Below are positions 8,363 through 16,256 of a DNA stretch of 64,000 nucleotides, piece after piece (the stretch's first letter is position 1; each line of letters begins with the position of its first letter). Origin of the DNA: Marinilabilia salmonicolor JCM 21150 (GTDB taxonomy: Bacteria; Bacteroidota; Bacteroidia; Bacteroidales; Marinilabiliaceae); contig NZ_AJKI01000022.1 of assembly GCF_000259075.1 (NCBI RefSeq), positions 49,589-113,588 of the forward strand, read 5' to 3'. Both the position numbers and the translations under genes were made by a program. The notes beneath the pieces are model-generated. The model saw only the letters and a program-made list of their open reading frames with translations. It was not told where the DNA came from and ran no database searches.

Positions 8363-8662
8363 TTAATGCCCTCTGTAAGGGCGTCTTCCGGTTGTTTTTG
8401 ATTCTGCAAGAAATTCATCCAGGGCTTCACGTGTAATAATGTATTTTCTGCCTGAACGTTGAGCTTTGATTTCACCGCGTCGAAGGATCTGAACTAAAGT
8501 ATTGCGGTGGACTCCGATGATTTTTGCAGCCTGTTCCGTATCAAAAATTTCTTTATCCGATATGGATACAATATGACCGCTCAATGAGGCAAGTTCGGTT
8601 CTGAGAAGTCTGATTTCGGACATCAGTACTTCAAAAGGATTTTGAAGTGTTTGGGTTTCCAT
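8363..8662 (-). CDS. Excisionase-like helix-turn-helix protein (99 aa)
   Basis: The start at 8662 (METQTLQNPFEVLMSEIRLL) directly follows the second repeated leader. Residues about 45-90 form a MerR/Xis-type winged helix (FDTEQAAKIIGVHRNTLVQILRR then EIKAQRSGRKYIITREALDEFL), the family typical of Bacteroidetes prophages and integrative elements. Residues 10-40 are a likely coiled coil for dimerisation. It faces the repressor gene across a divergent control region and precedes the winged-helix gene by 126 bp. The probable role is excision directionality and/or activation of the early genes. Confidence 0.8.
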   Translation of the reverse strand: METQTLQNPFEVLMSEIRLLRTELASLSGHIVSISDKEIFDTEQAAKIIGVHRNTLVQILRRGEIKAQRSGRKYIITREALDEFLAESKTTGRRPYRGH

Positions 8663-8735
8663 ATAATTATGTTTAAAGTTAAGTAGTGCAGGGGTTTTAT
8701 GTGTGCCAAAGCCTGCATACCATTTTGTGAAATTG
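8663..8735 (-). promoter_or_regulatory. Repeated leader, copy B (before excisionase-like gene)
   Basis: The partner of 8237-8304: CAATTTCACAAAATGG, then TGGCAC, CCCCTG and ACTTTAAACATAAT, ending at the start codon. The similarity is strongest at both ends and spans about 70 bp, too long for chance. Confidence 0.5.
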
Positions 8736-8960
8736 GTTATTAAATTTTTGTTTTTAAGTTTTATTATTTTCAATATTTACTCCGGTTTTCAGCCTGCCCC
8801 GATTAAATGCTGTGTTTTTAGCAACCTTCAACCATCTGGTAACCTTTGAGTTTAACAGGTTTTTTACGTGAAGATATGTTAAACACAAACATAGAATAAA
8901 AGTGGATTCAATTCTAAATTTTAATAAAATATTTTTCACTTTCATGTAAATATTTTCAAA
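8736..8960. promoter_or_regulatory. Divergent control region between repressor and early genes
   Basis: This AT-rich gap separates the minus-strand early genes from the plus-strand repressor. It contains GTTTAAC at 8850-8856 and its reverse complement GTTAAAC at 8878-8884, centres 28 bp apart, which could be operator half-sites. I find no good -7 element. The operator reading is inferred from layout. Confidence 0.4.
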
Positions 8961-9368
8961 ATGTCAGTAAAAGAGAGACTTAAAACATTTATCAGATACC
9001 GGGGCGTTGGTGAACGACAATTTTGCCGAACCATAGGTGTATCTGAATCGTTTGTTAGTGCCATGCGCAAATCGCTGCAACCTGATAAGATAACCAGCAT
9101 TCTCCACCAATACCCGGAACTAAACATTAACTGGCTTCTTACCGGTGAGGGCACCATGGTACAAAAATCTCATGCCAGGCTAAAAGAGGCCAAAACCACC
9201 ATCCACGTTCTCAATAATCTTATTGATTCCCGGGAAGAGCGTATTCATATTCTGGAAGAAGAGAATACTGCTCTTAAAAGTGAGATTGACTCCCTGCACA
9301 AACAACTCATCCTTTACAAAGAACGTCATGACTCCGGTAATTCTTCCGGAAAGGCTGAGTCATCCTGA
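8961..9368 (+). CDS. XRE-type repressor with C-terminal coiled coil (135 aa)
   Basis: Residues 1-60 form a Cro/CI-type helix-turn-helix (MSVKERLKTFIRYRGVGERQ, FCRTIGVSESFVSAMRKSL), followed by the phrase YPELNINWLLTGEG that is frequent in Bacteroidetes phage and ICE repressors. Residues about 72-125 are a long heptad-like coiled coil (ILEEENTALKSEIDSLHKQL) suited to dimerisation. There is no peptidase domain, so control is not by LexA-style self-cleavage. It is the only element gene seen on the plus strand, divergent from the excisionase-like gene, as expected for a lysogeny repressor. Confidence 0.8.
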   Translation: MSVKERLKTFIRYRGVGERQFCRTIGVSESFVSAMRKSLQPDKITSILHQYPELNINWLLTGEGTMVQKSHARLKEAKTTIHVLNNLIDSREERIHILEEENTALKSEIDSLHKQLILYKERHDSGNSSGKAESS

Positions 9369-9445
9369 CCTTTCCCGAGCTTTCCAGTACCTTTCGCGAC
9401 CTTTTCGGCACCTTTCTTCTGCAGAAGTGCTGTAATCGGGACCTA

Positions 9446-10663
9446 TTAGTTCCATTTCACATTCTGCAACTGCTTTTTTAGTCGCAGTTCACTCTGATGG
9501 ATGTAAATCATGCTGGTTTTTATGTCACTGTGTCCCATGAGCTGCATGATCATATATGGATTGGCGGTTATATCAGCCAGCAAAGTGCCAAAAGTATGCC
9601 TGGCCACATGAAAACTTATTGCTCTTCTGGTTTTGGCCATTACAGCAATAGCCTTCAAATGTCGGTTAACCACCTGGTTGGGAATGGGCCTTATGAGTCT
9701 TTTAAATCCATTTCTGCTCTCCAGTAGTTTTTTAAGATATTTTTCTGCTTTCCCTGCAAAAAGAAGATAAAGAGGTAATACCACATCAATACTTTTGGCA
9801 TATTCTACTTTTTTTTGTCTGATGCGGATGGTATAGCCTTCTTCTGTCTTTTCAAGGTTATCTTCTTTTAGAGCCATTACATCAGAATATCTCAGTCCGG
9901 TATAAGCTGATAAAAGAAAAAGATCTCTTACATAAGAAATTTGGTCAAACCCAACCTCCGGAAATTCAATTTCCTCAATTCGCTGAACTTCTTCAATAGT
10001 TAGATTCTCTCTTGTACCGGGTATCTTCTTTGTAGAAAAGTTAATGTAAGGATTATCCTCTACCCTAATGTACTTGCGTTTGATAGCAACATTAATGAAT
10101 CTAAGCAGGTTTTTATGGTGTTTATGAATAGTGTTTTGCTTTAATTTTTTTGACCTCAATAATTTATCAAAGGCAACAACCTTATCATAATTAAAATCGG
10201 AAAACTCACAACCATCTCCCCCACAAAACTCCTTAAACATATTAATGGTATAATTCCATTCTTTCCGGGTGCCGGGTGCCGCATGTACTTCTTCTTCATA
10301 TTCTTTTTCAAGAAAGGTAATCAAATCAAAAGGCGCATTATTATTTTTCAGAAAATCTTCAAGAGAAGACTTGGAAAAAACCCTTCCACTGTTTATCAGA
10401 GAATACTCAAACCTCTGAAGGCGGTTGACTAAATCATCAAGGTATTGATTGAATGCGATAAAATTGGGATGAGACGATTTGACTCTGTTTCTGTATCTGC
10501 CACTTGTTCCCCACTGATCTGCTTCTAAAAAAACTTTAGTGGAAACATATTTCCTTTCAGTGCGGCTAAAATACACTTCTAATTCAACAGGTGCTTTATC
10601 ATCCTTCTCCAGTTGTTTCTTTCTTCGATTGAAAACATACTTAAATTTTGCTTGTTGGGTCAT
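9446..10663 (-). CDS. Tyrosine recombinase / integrase (405 aa)
   Basis: A full-length phage-type integrase. Residues 1-100 form an arm-binding domain, about 110-205 a SAM-like core-binding domain (NTIHKHHKNLLRFINVAIKR), and about 215-400 the catalytic domain. Visible catalytic residues are Arg in TGLRYSD (about 255), His and Arg in SFHVARHTF (about 352-356), His in LMGHSD and the nucleophile Tyr in SMIYIH near 386. It lies next to the 3' end of tRNA-Pro and is transcribed away from it, the usual arrangement for an enzyme integrating at a tRNA end. No frameshift is visible, so it is probably active. Confidence 0.95.
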   Translation of the reverse strand: MTQQAKFKYVFNRRKKQLEKDDKAPVELEVYFSRTERKYVSTKVFLEADQWGTSGRYRNRVKSSHPNFIAFNQYLDDLVNRLQRFEYSLINSGRVFSKSSLEDFLKNNNAPFDLITFLEKEYEEEVHAAPGTRKEWNYTINMFKEFCGGDGCEFSDFNYDKVVAFDKLLRSKKLKQNTIHKHHKNLLRFINVAIKRKYIRVEDNPYINFSTKKIPGTRENLTIEEVQRIEEIEFPEVGFDQISYVRDLFLLSAYTGLRYSDVMALKEDNLEKTEEGYTIRIRQKKVEYAKSIDVVLPLYLLFAGKAEKYLKKLLESRNGFKRLIRPIPNQVVNRHLKAIAVMAKTRRAISFHVARHTFGTLLADITANPYMIMQLMGHSDIKTSMIYIHQSELRLKKQLQNVKWN

Positions 10664-10782
10664 ACGTTTTTCAAAAAATGTGATACATCAGGAAAAATAT
10701 CCTGGTTAACTGTGTCACAAATGTATCACAAAAACGAATTGAAGATGTTTTTTTAAAACACAACAAGAATATCTCAAAACGC

Positions 10783-10822
10783 ACAAAAGCCGCATAAACA
10801 TTGACGTCTATGCGGCTTTTGT
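10783..10822 (-). terminator. Rho-independent terminator, tRNA-Pro or element border
   Basis: A perfect 14-bp stem (ACAAAAGCCGCATA with TATGCGGCTTTTGT) around a 12-nt loop lies downstream of tRNA-Pro on the minus strand. The stem carries T-runs on either side, so it may act in both directions and also insulate the integrase gene. Confidence 0.75.
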
Positions 10823-10850
10823 ATTTTCTGTTAATCGTAAAAATTTTGTC

Positions 10851-10927
10851 TGGTCGGGGTACCAGGATTCGAACCTGGGACCTCGTCGTCCCGAACGACG
10901 CGCGCTACCGGGCTGCGCTACACCCCG
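10851..10927 (-). tRNA. tRNA-Pro (anticodon CGG), CCA encoded
   Basis: Read on the minus strand from 10927: acceptor CGGGGTG pairs with TACCCCG, followed by discriminator A and an encoded CCA at 10853-10851. The D-arm is GCGC-AGCCCGGTA-GCGC, the anticodon stem CGTCG/CGACG encloses loop TTCGGGA with anticodon CGG, and the T-arm is CCAGG-TTCGAAT-CCTGG. All stems pair. Its 3' end faces the integrase, so the CCA end and T-arm are the likely attachment site of the element. Confidence 0.97.
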
Positions 10928-11040
10928 AAAACAAGGAATATCTCCCGTTTGCGATTGCAAAAATATATTTTTTTTACGAAATAACTTTACATTGTTAAGA
11001 TAATTTTGGAAATTTGCGCGAAATAAAAGCTTAACCCCAT

Positions 11041-12402
11041 ATGCTTAAATATTTTACAAAAACATTGGTAGAAAGATTCCTGACTGAGGAAGATGATTAT
11101 ACGGATCATTTTTTTTGCCTAATTGTCTGCCTGACCTTTTTGTTCTCGGCCGTCAGTACGCTTTTTAATCTTTTAATTGGCTTACCCGGAATGGTTGCGT
11201 TATGGAGTGCTGTGGTCAGTTTATTTCTCCTGATTGTTTTTTTTCTCTATCGTTATCCCGGTAAAAAATACCGCTCTTTTGCAAAGGGGCTTTTTTATAC
11301 TTCTGCTGTAATTACCCTCAACGGAATGTGGATTTTTAATGGAGGTTCACAGAGTCCCTCTCCAATTATTTTTTTAGCGTTTATGGCTCTTATCGTATTT
11401 CTGGAGCCAAAACCTGGGGTCGGTATTATTTCACTGCTTCTTGGGCTGAATGTGGTAGCATTACTCTTGCTGGAGCTTTTCTTTCCCGACATTGTATTAA
11501 TGTATCAATCCGCACAACAACGGACCATGGATTTTGTAGTGGTTATTTCCTTCCTGTTTTTGGCAGTTGTGCCCACCCTCACCTATTCCCGCAAGATTAT
11601 TATTCAACAGAAAGAACAGGCAGAAAAAGACAATCAGCAAAAATCAGCCTATCTGGCCAATATGAGCCATGAAATCCGTACCCCCATGAATGCCATCGTG
11701 GGTTTTGCTGAATTACTTAAAAGTCCTGACCTGACAAAAAATGAACAACATGATTACATTGACATCATCCGGCAAAACAGCGACTTATTGCTCAATATGC
11801 TGAACAATATTCTGGATTTATCAAAACTGGAAGCCAAATTGGTAGAGATAAATACATCAGAATTCAGCATCTCCTCTTTATTTAGCCAGATTTACAATGC
11901 CCACATCACACAAATCCGGAAAACCAGACTTTTTTTCGAGAAAGATATTCCGGATGAAATCAAAAACATTGTTATCAAAAGTGACCGAACACTTTTGTTT
12001 CAGGTATTTTCAAACCTCATAACCAATGCCATAAAAGTCACCCGGCAAGGGGAAATACGTTATGGAGTAAGATTAAAGAACCAAAAAGTACATTTTTTTG
12101 TTTTTGATACAGGTCCGGGAATCCCCAGACAGCAGCAGGAGAAAATATTTGAACGTTTCAGTCAGCTCAACAATGGCTCAGATGTAAGCTTCAATGCAGA
12201 TGGTGTTGGACTTGGCCTTTCTATTTGCAAGGCCATTCTCAACCTTTTAGACGGACAGATCAAACTCCATTCCGAGGTTAATAAAGGATCAACCTTCATT
12301 TTTTCTTTCTCGACCGATATTCTTACAAGTCAGGAAGGTGAAAAAGAATCCGGACAATCTGCCAATATTCCTATAATAGAAAAGGAACAAGCATTCTCAT
12401 AA
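11041..12402 (+). CDS. Membrane sensor histidine kinase (453 aa)
   Basis: Residues about 25-185 form roughly six hydrophobic helices without an obvious periplasmic sensor domain. A coiled-coil linker (KEQAEKDNQQKSAYLA) leads into the H-box with phospho-acceptor His210 (MSHEIRTPMNAIVGFAELL). The ATPase domain shows the N-box (VFSNLITNAIKVT, where the usual second Asn-like position is altered), DTGPGIP and GVGLGLSICK. No receiver domain is fused and no response regulator is adjacent, so its partner is elsewhere. The gene stands alone between the tRNA and a convergent transporter gene. The ligand cannot be told from sequence. Confidence 0.92.
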   Translation: MLKYFTKTLVERFLTEEDDYTDHFFCLIVCLTFLFSAVSTLFNLLIGLPGMVALWSAVVSLFLLIVFFLYRYPGKKYRSFAKGLFYTSAVITLNGMWIFNGGSQSPSPIIFLAFMALIVFLEPKPGVGIISLLLGLNVVALLLLELFFPDIVLMYQSAQQRTMDFVVVISFLFLAVVPTLTYSRKIIIQQKEQAEKDNQQKSAYLANMSHEIRTPMNAIVGFAELLKSPDLTKNEQHDYIDIIRQNSDLLLNMLNNILDLSKLEAKLVEINTSEFSISSLFSQIYNAHITQIRKTRLFFEKDIPDEIKNIVIKSDRTLLFQVFSNLITNAIKVTRQGEIRYGVRLKNQKVHFFVFDTGPGIPRQQQEKIFERFSQLNNGSDVSFNADGVGLGLSICKAILNLLDGQIKLHSEVNKGSTFIFSFSTDILTSQEGEKESGQSANIPIIEKEQAFS

Positions 12403-12772
12403 TCTTCTAACCTTGCATCGCCAGAACCAAACAAGTAAAAGAAAGCCAATTAATAATTAGCTGGATAAGTTGATTGCTCCGCAATTACTTCTTTTTGGCC
12501 ACGAAACGACCGAAAGGAGTTCGGTAACACCTTAAAAAGTCAATTATGATGTTGTCAGTTCTTGCAAGCAAGCAAGAGAGCTAAGGGGCACAAATTACAC
12601 GAATTTATGCCTTCAGGCGAGTATTGAATTGCAACACTCTTTTAAGAACTGCTTGCAGTTCTATTAATTCGTAAAATTCGGGTAATTCGTGGACGCCAAA
12701 CAAAAAATGGCGTAGCCATTTTAGAAATATTTTGCAAAAAAACATGAATATCAGGAGCAAAACACTAATAGG
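12403..12772. other. Intergenic region between convergent genes
   Basis: No gene is seen. It has degenerate inverted motifs of the type AATTACACGAATT near 12590 and AATTCGGGTAATTCGTGG near 12675, which look like a decayed intergenic repeat, and a hairpin at its right end. Confidence 0.5.
12703..12722. terminator. Hairpin between convergent genes
   Basis: The stem AAAATGGC/GCCATTTT encloses a 3-nt loop, with A-runs before and T-runs after it. It could end transcripts of the kinase gene and of the opposing transporter gene. Confidence 0.5.
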
Positions 12773-14185
12773 CTACTCCTTTAGCGTTTTATTTTCCAGA
12801 TTAGTAGTTTTATCCACAATTGTGGAAACAGTTGCATCTCCTGTGACATTTACAACGGTGCGCATCATATCCAGAATTCGGTCAACCGGCAGAATAATAC
12901 CAATCCATGCCGGATTAAGGCCTACCGAGCTCAAAACAACCATCAGCATTACCACTCCTGCACTGGGAATTGCAGCAGCTCCGATACTGGCAAGAGTAGC
13001 GGTAAGTACAACGGTGAGTTGCTGACCTATGCTCAAGTCCACCAGATGCATTTGCGCCAAAAAAACCACTGCCACTGCCTGATAAAGGCTGGTTCCATCC
13101 ATATTCACGGTAGCCCCGATGGGCAGGACAAAACTGGAAATCCGCTTATCCACTTTCAGATTCTCTTCAACACACTCAAGTGTAACCGGTAGTGTGGCAG
13201 CACTGCTACTAGTAGTAAACGCAAGCATTTGTGCAGGACTGATGCCTCGAAGAAAATCCATAAAAGATATTCCTTTAACAAAAAAGGCCATGAATGCCGG
13301 ATAGATAACAAAGGCCATTATAACCAGTCCCAGAACAACAACCAGTGAGTACCAGGTAAGGCCTTTGAATAGTTCCAGAACATGTCCCGGATTGCCTCCG
13401 GCCATCTGGTTCACCATCCCTGCCATGAGGGCAAAGACAAAAAATGGTGCTGCAGCCATTATGAGCTCTACCATTTTAAGAAAAACCTCAGCTATCGAAT
13501 CAATCAATCGTTTCAGCGGTGCCGCTTTTTCTGAAGGGACAAACAAAAGGGCCACACCAAAAAATATTCCGAAGAAAATCACCTGAAGCATATTTCGGTT
13601 GTCGGACAAACTTAAAAACAAATTGCCCGGCACCATATCTTCCAAAAACACCAACGGCCCATTTTTTTCTGCCTTTTGTGCCGTTTCCAAACGAATCCGG
13701 ACCTCATCTGTCTCTTCAAATCCCCTTTTTTGTGCGACCTGATTCAGAACCTGATGATAAGTGCTGTCACGGGAAAACCACCGACCGTCTTTGGGAGTCA
13801 GCCCCTGCTCCTGAAGCCAAAGCTCATACCCCATTCTGTTTTCCAGGCGAACTTCCTTTTCAATGGTTTTTCCTGGAGCCAGTACATTTACCAATACAAG
13901 TCCCACTGTAACCGAAAGAATGGTTGTTGACAGGTAAAACAACAATGTTTTTCCGCCAAGTCGCCCCAGATCACGCGGATGACCAAGACTTACAATACCG
14001 CCAATAATAGAAAAAAGAACCAAAGGAACGGCAATAAGCTTCAACAAATCAATAAAAATCCGGCCCCAGGGAGCAATCCAGTTTTCGGTGAATGTTCCCC
14101 ACCCCAGCCAACTGGATGCAAGTGCCCAAATGATTCCCAGCACAAGTCCGATAATGATTTTCCAATGAAGAGGAAGCTTTTTCAT
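12773..14185 (-). CDS. Dicarboxylate/amino acid:cation symporter (470 aa)
   Basis: A DAACS-family transporter taking up acidic amino acids or C4-dicarboxylates with Na+ or H+. Signature segments are FTTSSSAATLPVTLECVEEN and LPIGATVNMDGTSLYQ, matching the hairpin loop and the NMDGT cation/substrate site. About eight hydrophobic segments are present, and a larger extracytoplasmic insertion lies at about residues 110-170 (EKEVRLENRMGYELWLQEQG). Length is somewhat above the family norm of about 420 because of this insertion. It is monocistronic in appearance, with a repeat array directly upstream. Substrate is not resolvable from sequence. Confidence 0.93.
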   Translation of the reverse strand: MKKLPLHWKIIIGLVLGIIWALASSWLGWGTFTENWIAPWGRIFIDLLKLIAVPLVLFSIIGGIVSLGHPRDLGRLGGKTLLFYLSTTILSVTVGLVLVNVLAPGKTIEKEVRLENRMGYELWLQEQGLTPKDGRWFSRDSTYHQVLNQVAQKRGFEETDEVRIRLETAQKAEKNGPLVFLEDMVPGNLFLSLSDNRNMLQVIFFGIFFGVALLFVPSEKAAPLKRLIDSIAEVFLKMVELIMAAAPFFVFALMAGMVNQMAGGNPGHVLELFKGLTWYSLVVVLGLVIMAFVIYPAFMAFFVKGISFMDFLRGISPAQMLAFTTSSSAATLPVTLECVEENLKVDKRISSFVLPIGATVNMDGTSLYQAVAVVFLAQMHLVDLSIGQQLTVVLTATLASIGAAAIPSAGVVMLMVVLSSVGLNPAWIGIILPVDRILDMMRTVVNVTGDATVSTIVDKTTNLENKTLKE

Positions 14186-14189
14186 TTTT

Positions 14190-14294
14190 CAATTAGCAAT
14201 AAACAATGAGCAATTAGCAATGATCAATGATCAATAAACAATTAGCAATGATCAATTAGCAATTAGCAATGATTAATTAGCAATGATCAATAAT
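14190..14294. repeat. Degenerate CAATTAGCAATGATCAAT tandem array
   Basis: About 100 bp of imperfectly repeated units of 8-20 nt (CAATTAGCAATGATCAAT and variants) lies between the symporter start and the chorismate synthase stop. The complementary unit TTGATCATTGTTCATTG occurs at 16196-16256. It is low-complexity AT-rich DNA and probably non-coding. Confidence 0.8.
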
Positions 14295-15365
14295 CTACTG
14301 ATAAGTTTTATTCATCAGCCAGGCATCCACAATGACCATCGCAGCCATTGCTTCCACGATGGGCACAGCACGTGGCACCACACAGGGATCATGTCGTCCG
14401 CGTGCTTTCATCACCACCTCATTGCCCGACTTATCCACCGTATTTTGATCTTTCAATATTGTTGCCACCGGTTTAAATGCCACCCGAAAAAGAATCTCCT
14501 CTCCATTGGAAATACCGCCCTGTACACCACCAGATCGATTGGTGCGGGTTTTTACCTTCCCGGCTTCCGTGTAAAACTCATCATTATGCTGAGATCCTCT
14601 CATTGAAGAGGCCTTAAAACCCAAACCGTACTCAAACCCTTTAACAGCATTTATGGAAAGCATTGCCTGACCAAGAACAGCATGCAACTTCTCAAATACA
14701 GGATCACCAAGACCTGCAGGAGCATTTCTGATTACGCAGCTGACAACTCCCCCAACAGAATCTTTTTCCTGACGGATTTTGTCGATGTAATCAATCATCC
14801 TTTCTGCCATTGTTGTATCCGGACAACGCACAGGTGTTGATTCGATGGCCGATAAATCAGCAGGCACCTCTTCCATTATCAATTCACCCACCTGAGAAAC
14901 GAAGGCAGTGATATCCACACCTGTTTCCTTCAGCATCAATTTGGCAATGGCACCTGCCACAACTCTTGCAATGGTTTCCCTGGCGGATGAACGCCCACCG
15001 CCACGGTGATCACGTATTCCATATTTGGCATCATAGGTATAATCGGCATGCGATGGCCGGTAAAGATCCTTCAGGTTGTCGTAATCGTTTGACTTTTGAT
15101 CTTTGTTCCAGATGGCAAATGCCAAAGGAGTTCCCGTGGCTTTCCCATCCATTACGCCCGAAAGAAATTCCACACGGTCTTTTTCATCACGGGGAGTGGT
15201 AATTTTGGATTGTCCGGGTCGTCTTCTGTCCAGTTCCTGTTGAATAAAGTCCATGTCCAGTTCCAGACCGGGCTTCACACCCTCGAGTATTCCACCAACA
15301 CCGCGTCCGTGTGATTCTCCAAAAGAGGTCAGTTTAAATATTCTGCCAAAAGTATTACCTGCCAT
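14295..15365 (-). CDS. aroC: Chorismate synthase
   Basis: Converts 5-enolpyruvylshikimate-3-phosphate to chorismate, the last common step of aromatic amino acid synthesis, using reduced FMN. Visible signatures are [16 protein letters not shown] near the start, [18 protein letters not shown] near residue 120 and [18 protein letters not shown] near the C-terminus. The length of 356 matches the family. The start ATG ([20 protein letters not shown]) is unambiguous. No other shikimate gene is adjacent. Downstream is the tandem repeat array, upstream the terminator of the isomerase gene, so it is probably transcribed alone. Confidence 0.97.
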   Translation of the reverse strand: MAGNTFGRIFKLTSFGESHGRGVGGILEGVKPGLELDMDFIQQELDRRRPGQSKITTPRDEKDRVEFLSGVMDGKATGTPLAFAIWNKDQKSNDYDNLKDLYRPSHADYTYDAKYGIRDHRGGGRSSARETIARVVAGAIAKLMLKETGVDITAFVSQVGELIMEEVPADLSAIESTPVRCPDTTMAERMIDYIDKIRQEKDSVGGVVSCVIRNAPAGLGDPVFEKLHAVLGQAMLSINAVKGFEYGLGFKASSMRGSQHNDEFYTEAGKVKTRTNRSGGVQGGISNGEEILFRVAFKPVATILKDQNTVDKSGNEVVMKARGRHDPCVVPRAVPIVEAMAAMVIVDAWLMNKTYQ

Positions 15366-15435
15366 TGTATTATTGTTTTAATATCGTTTTCAAAAAAATG
15401 CTTTGTAAAAATAGGTGTTGCAGGCTACATGAGCA

Positions 15436-15473
15436 AAAAAAAGGTGTTTCATCAATCAATGAAACACCTTTTT
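15436..15473 (-). terminator. Rho-independent terminator of the SlyD-like gene
   Basis: The stem AAAGGTGTTTCAT/ATGAAACACCTTT with loop CAATCA is followed on the minus strand by a long T-run, 20 bp after the stop codon of the isomerase gene. Confidence 0.85.
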
Positions 15474-15493
15474 CTATAAAATTTTCTTGTTTA

Positions 15494-16021
15494 TTAGCAG
15501 CTGCAACCGTCCCCACAGGATCCGGAACTGCATCCGTCGCCACCAACAGCCTCAACAAGCTCGTTTTCAGTAGCATCACGAACCTCAAGCACCTGACCTG
15601 CAAAATGCAAGTCATCGCCTGCCAACGGATGGTTAAAATCCATCTTCACGGTATCGTCGGTTACTTCCAGAACGATTCCGTTCAGGCGGTTACCATTGGC
15701 ATCCTGCATAGGCACCATATTACCAACTTTGAGCAAAGACTCATCAATCTTGCCTTCCACTTCAAAGATATTTTTGGGCAGATCCACAATAGCTTCAGTA
15801 TTTACCTGACCATAAGCTTCGTCTGCTTTCAACTCAAACTTAAAATTGTCGCCCTGCTTAAGACCTTCGATTTTTTTCTCGAACATCTCAATCATTTTTC
15901 CGGCTCCGTAAACGAATTGTAAAGGATTGTTCTCTCCGGTTTCTTCCACTAAATCACCTTCGGCACCATTGAGACGCAATTGATATGAAAGCGATACAAA
16001 TTTGTTTCTTGCAATTTCCAT
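15494..16021 (-). CDS. SlyD-like FKBP-type peptidyl-prolyl isomerase (175 aa)
   Basis: The start at 16021 (MEIARNKFVSLSYQLRLNG) gives the usual FKBP beginning; the frame is open further upstream, but the added sequence is not FKBP-like. The FKBP domain is split around an insert-in-flap chaperone domain, as in SlyD: PLQFVYGAGKMIEMFEKKIEG, then KADEAYGQVNTEA, then the insert, then FNHPLAGDDLHFAGQVLEV. The C-terminal tail GGDGCSSGSCGDGCSC has five Cys and probably binds metal, here with Cys instead of the His-rich tail of E. coli SlyD. A cytoplasmic prolyl isomerase/chaperone, possibly with a role in nickel or zinc handling. Confidence 0.9.
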   Translation of the reverse strand: MEIARNKFVSLSYQLRLNGAEGDLVEETGENNPLQFVYGAGKMIEMFEKKIEGLKQGDNFKFELKADEAYGQVNTEAIVDLPKNIFEVEGKIDESLLKVGNMVPMQDANGNRLNGIVLEVTDDTVKMDFNHPLAGDDLHFAGQVLEVRDATENELVEAVGGDGCSSGSCGDGCSC

Positions 16022-16195
16022 TCTGTATATTCTTTTGTTCGTTAAACAAGTTGCAAAGTAACACAGTTTTTGACTCTTAATCAAATCTGTGAAGGAAAAA
16101 ATACAGAAGAAGAAGGCGTAGGACGGTGAGATGGCGAGATGGTTGAAAGAGGATGGGGAGCTAAAGGCTATGAGCAAATCCTTCTTCCCCCCTTT

Positions 16196-16256
16196 ATTGA
16201 TCATTGTTCATTGATCACTGTTCATTGATCACTGTTCATTGATAATTGTTCATTGA
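16196..16256. repeat. TTGATCATTGTTCATTG tandem array at the end of ftsE
   Basis: Four to five imperfect copies of TTGATCACTGTTCA run into the end of the ftsE gene, whose TGA stop (16250-16252) lies inside the array. It is the reverse-strand counterpart of the array at 14190-14294. Confidence 0.75.

Larger units (their letters stand above)
1..10850. mobile_element. Integrated element (prophage-like), left end outside window
   Basis: The block is bounded on the right by tRNA-Pro, whose 3' end faces the element, with a tyrosine integrase about 190 bp away. It holds a divergent repressor / excisionase-like pair and a long co-oriented run of mostly unfamiliar genes. No terminase, portal, tail, relaxase or type IV secretion gene is visible. 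Two proteins combine membrane segments with Arg/Lys-rich tails, and the last genes at the left encode beta-rich proteins without known motifs. Integration at the tRNA 3' end is inferred; the other attachment site lies beyond the left edge. A tailless or lipid-containing virus, or a new integrative element, are both possible. Confidence 0.75.

Noticed and set aside
14190..14294. CRISPR-like array
   Set aside because: Units are short, AT-rich and degenerate, without spacers or cas genes.
15365..15922. Open frame antisense to the SlyD-like gene
   Set aside because: A shadow of the isomerase gene and its terminator.
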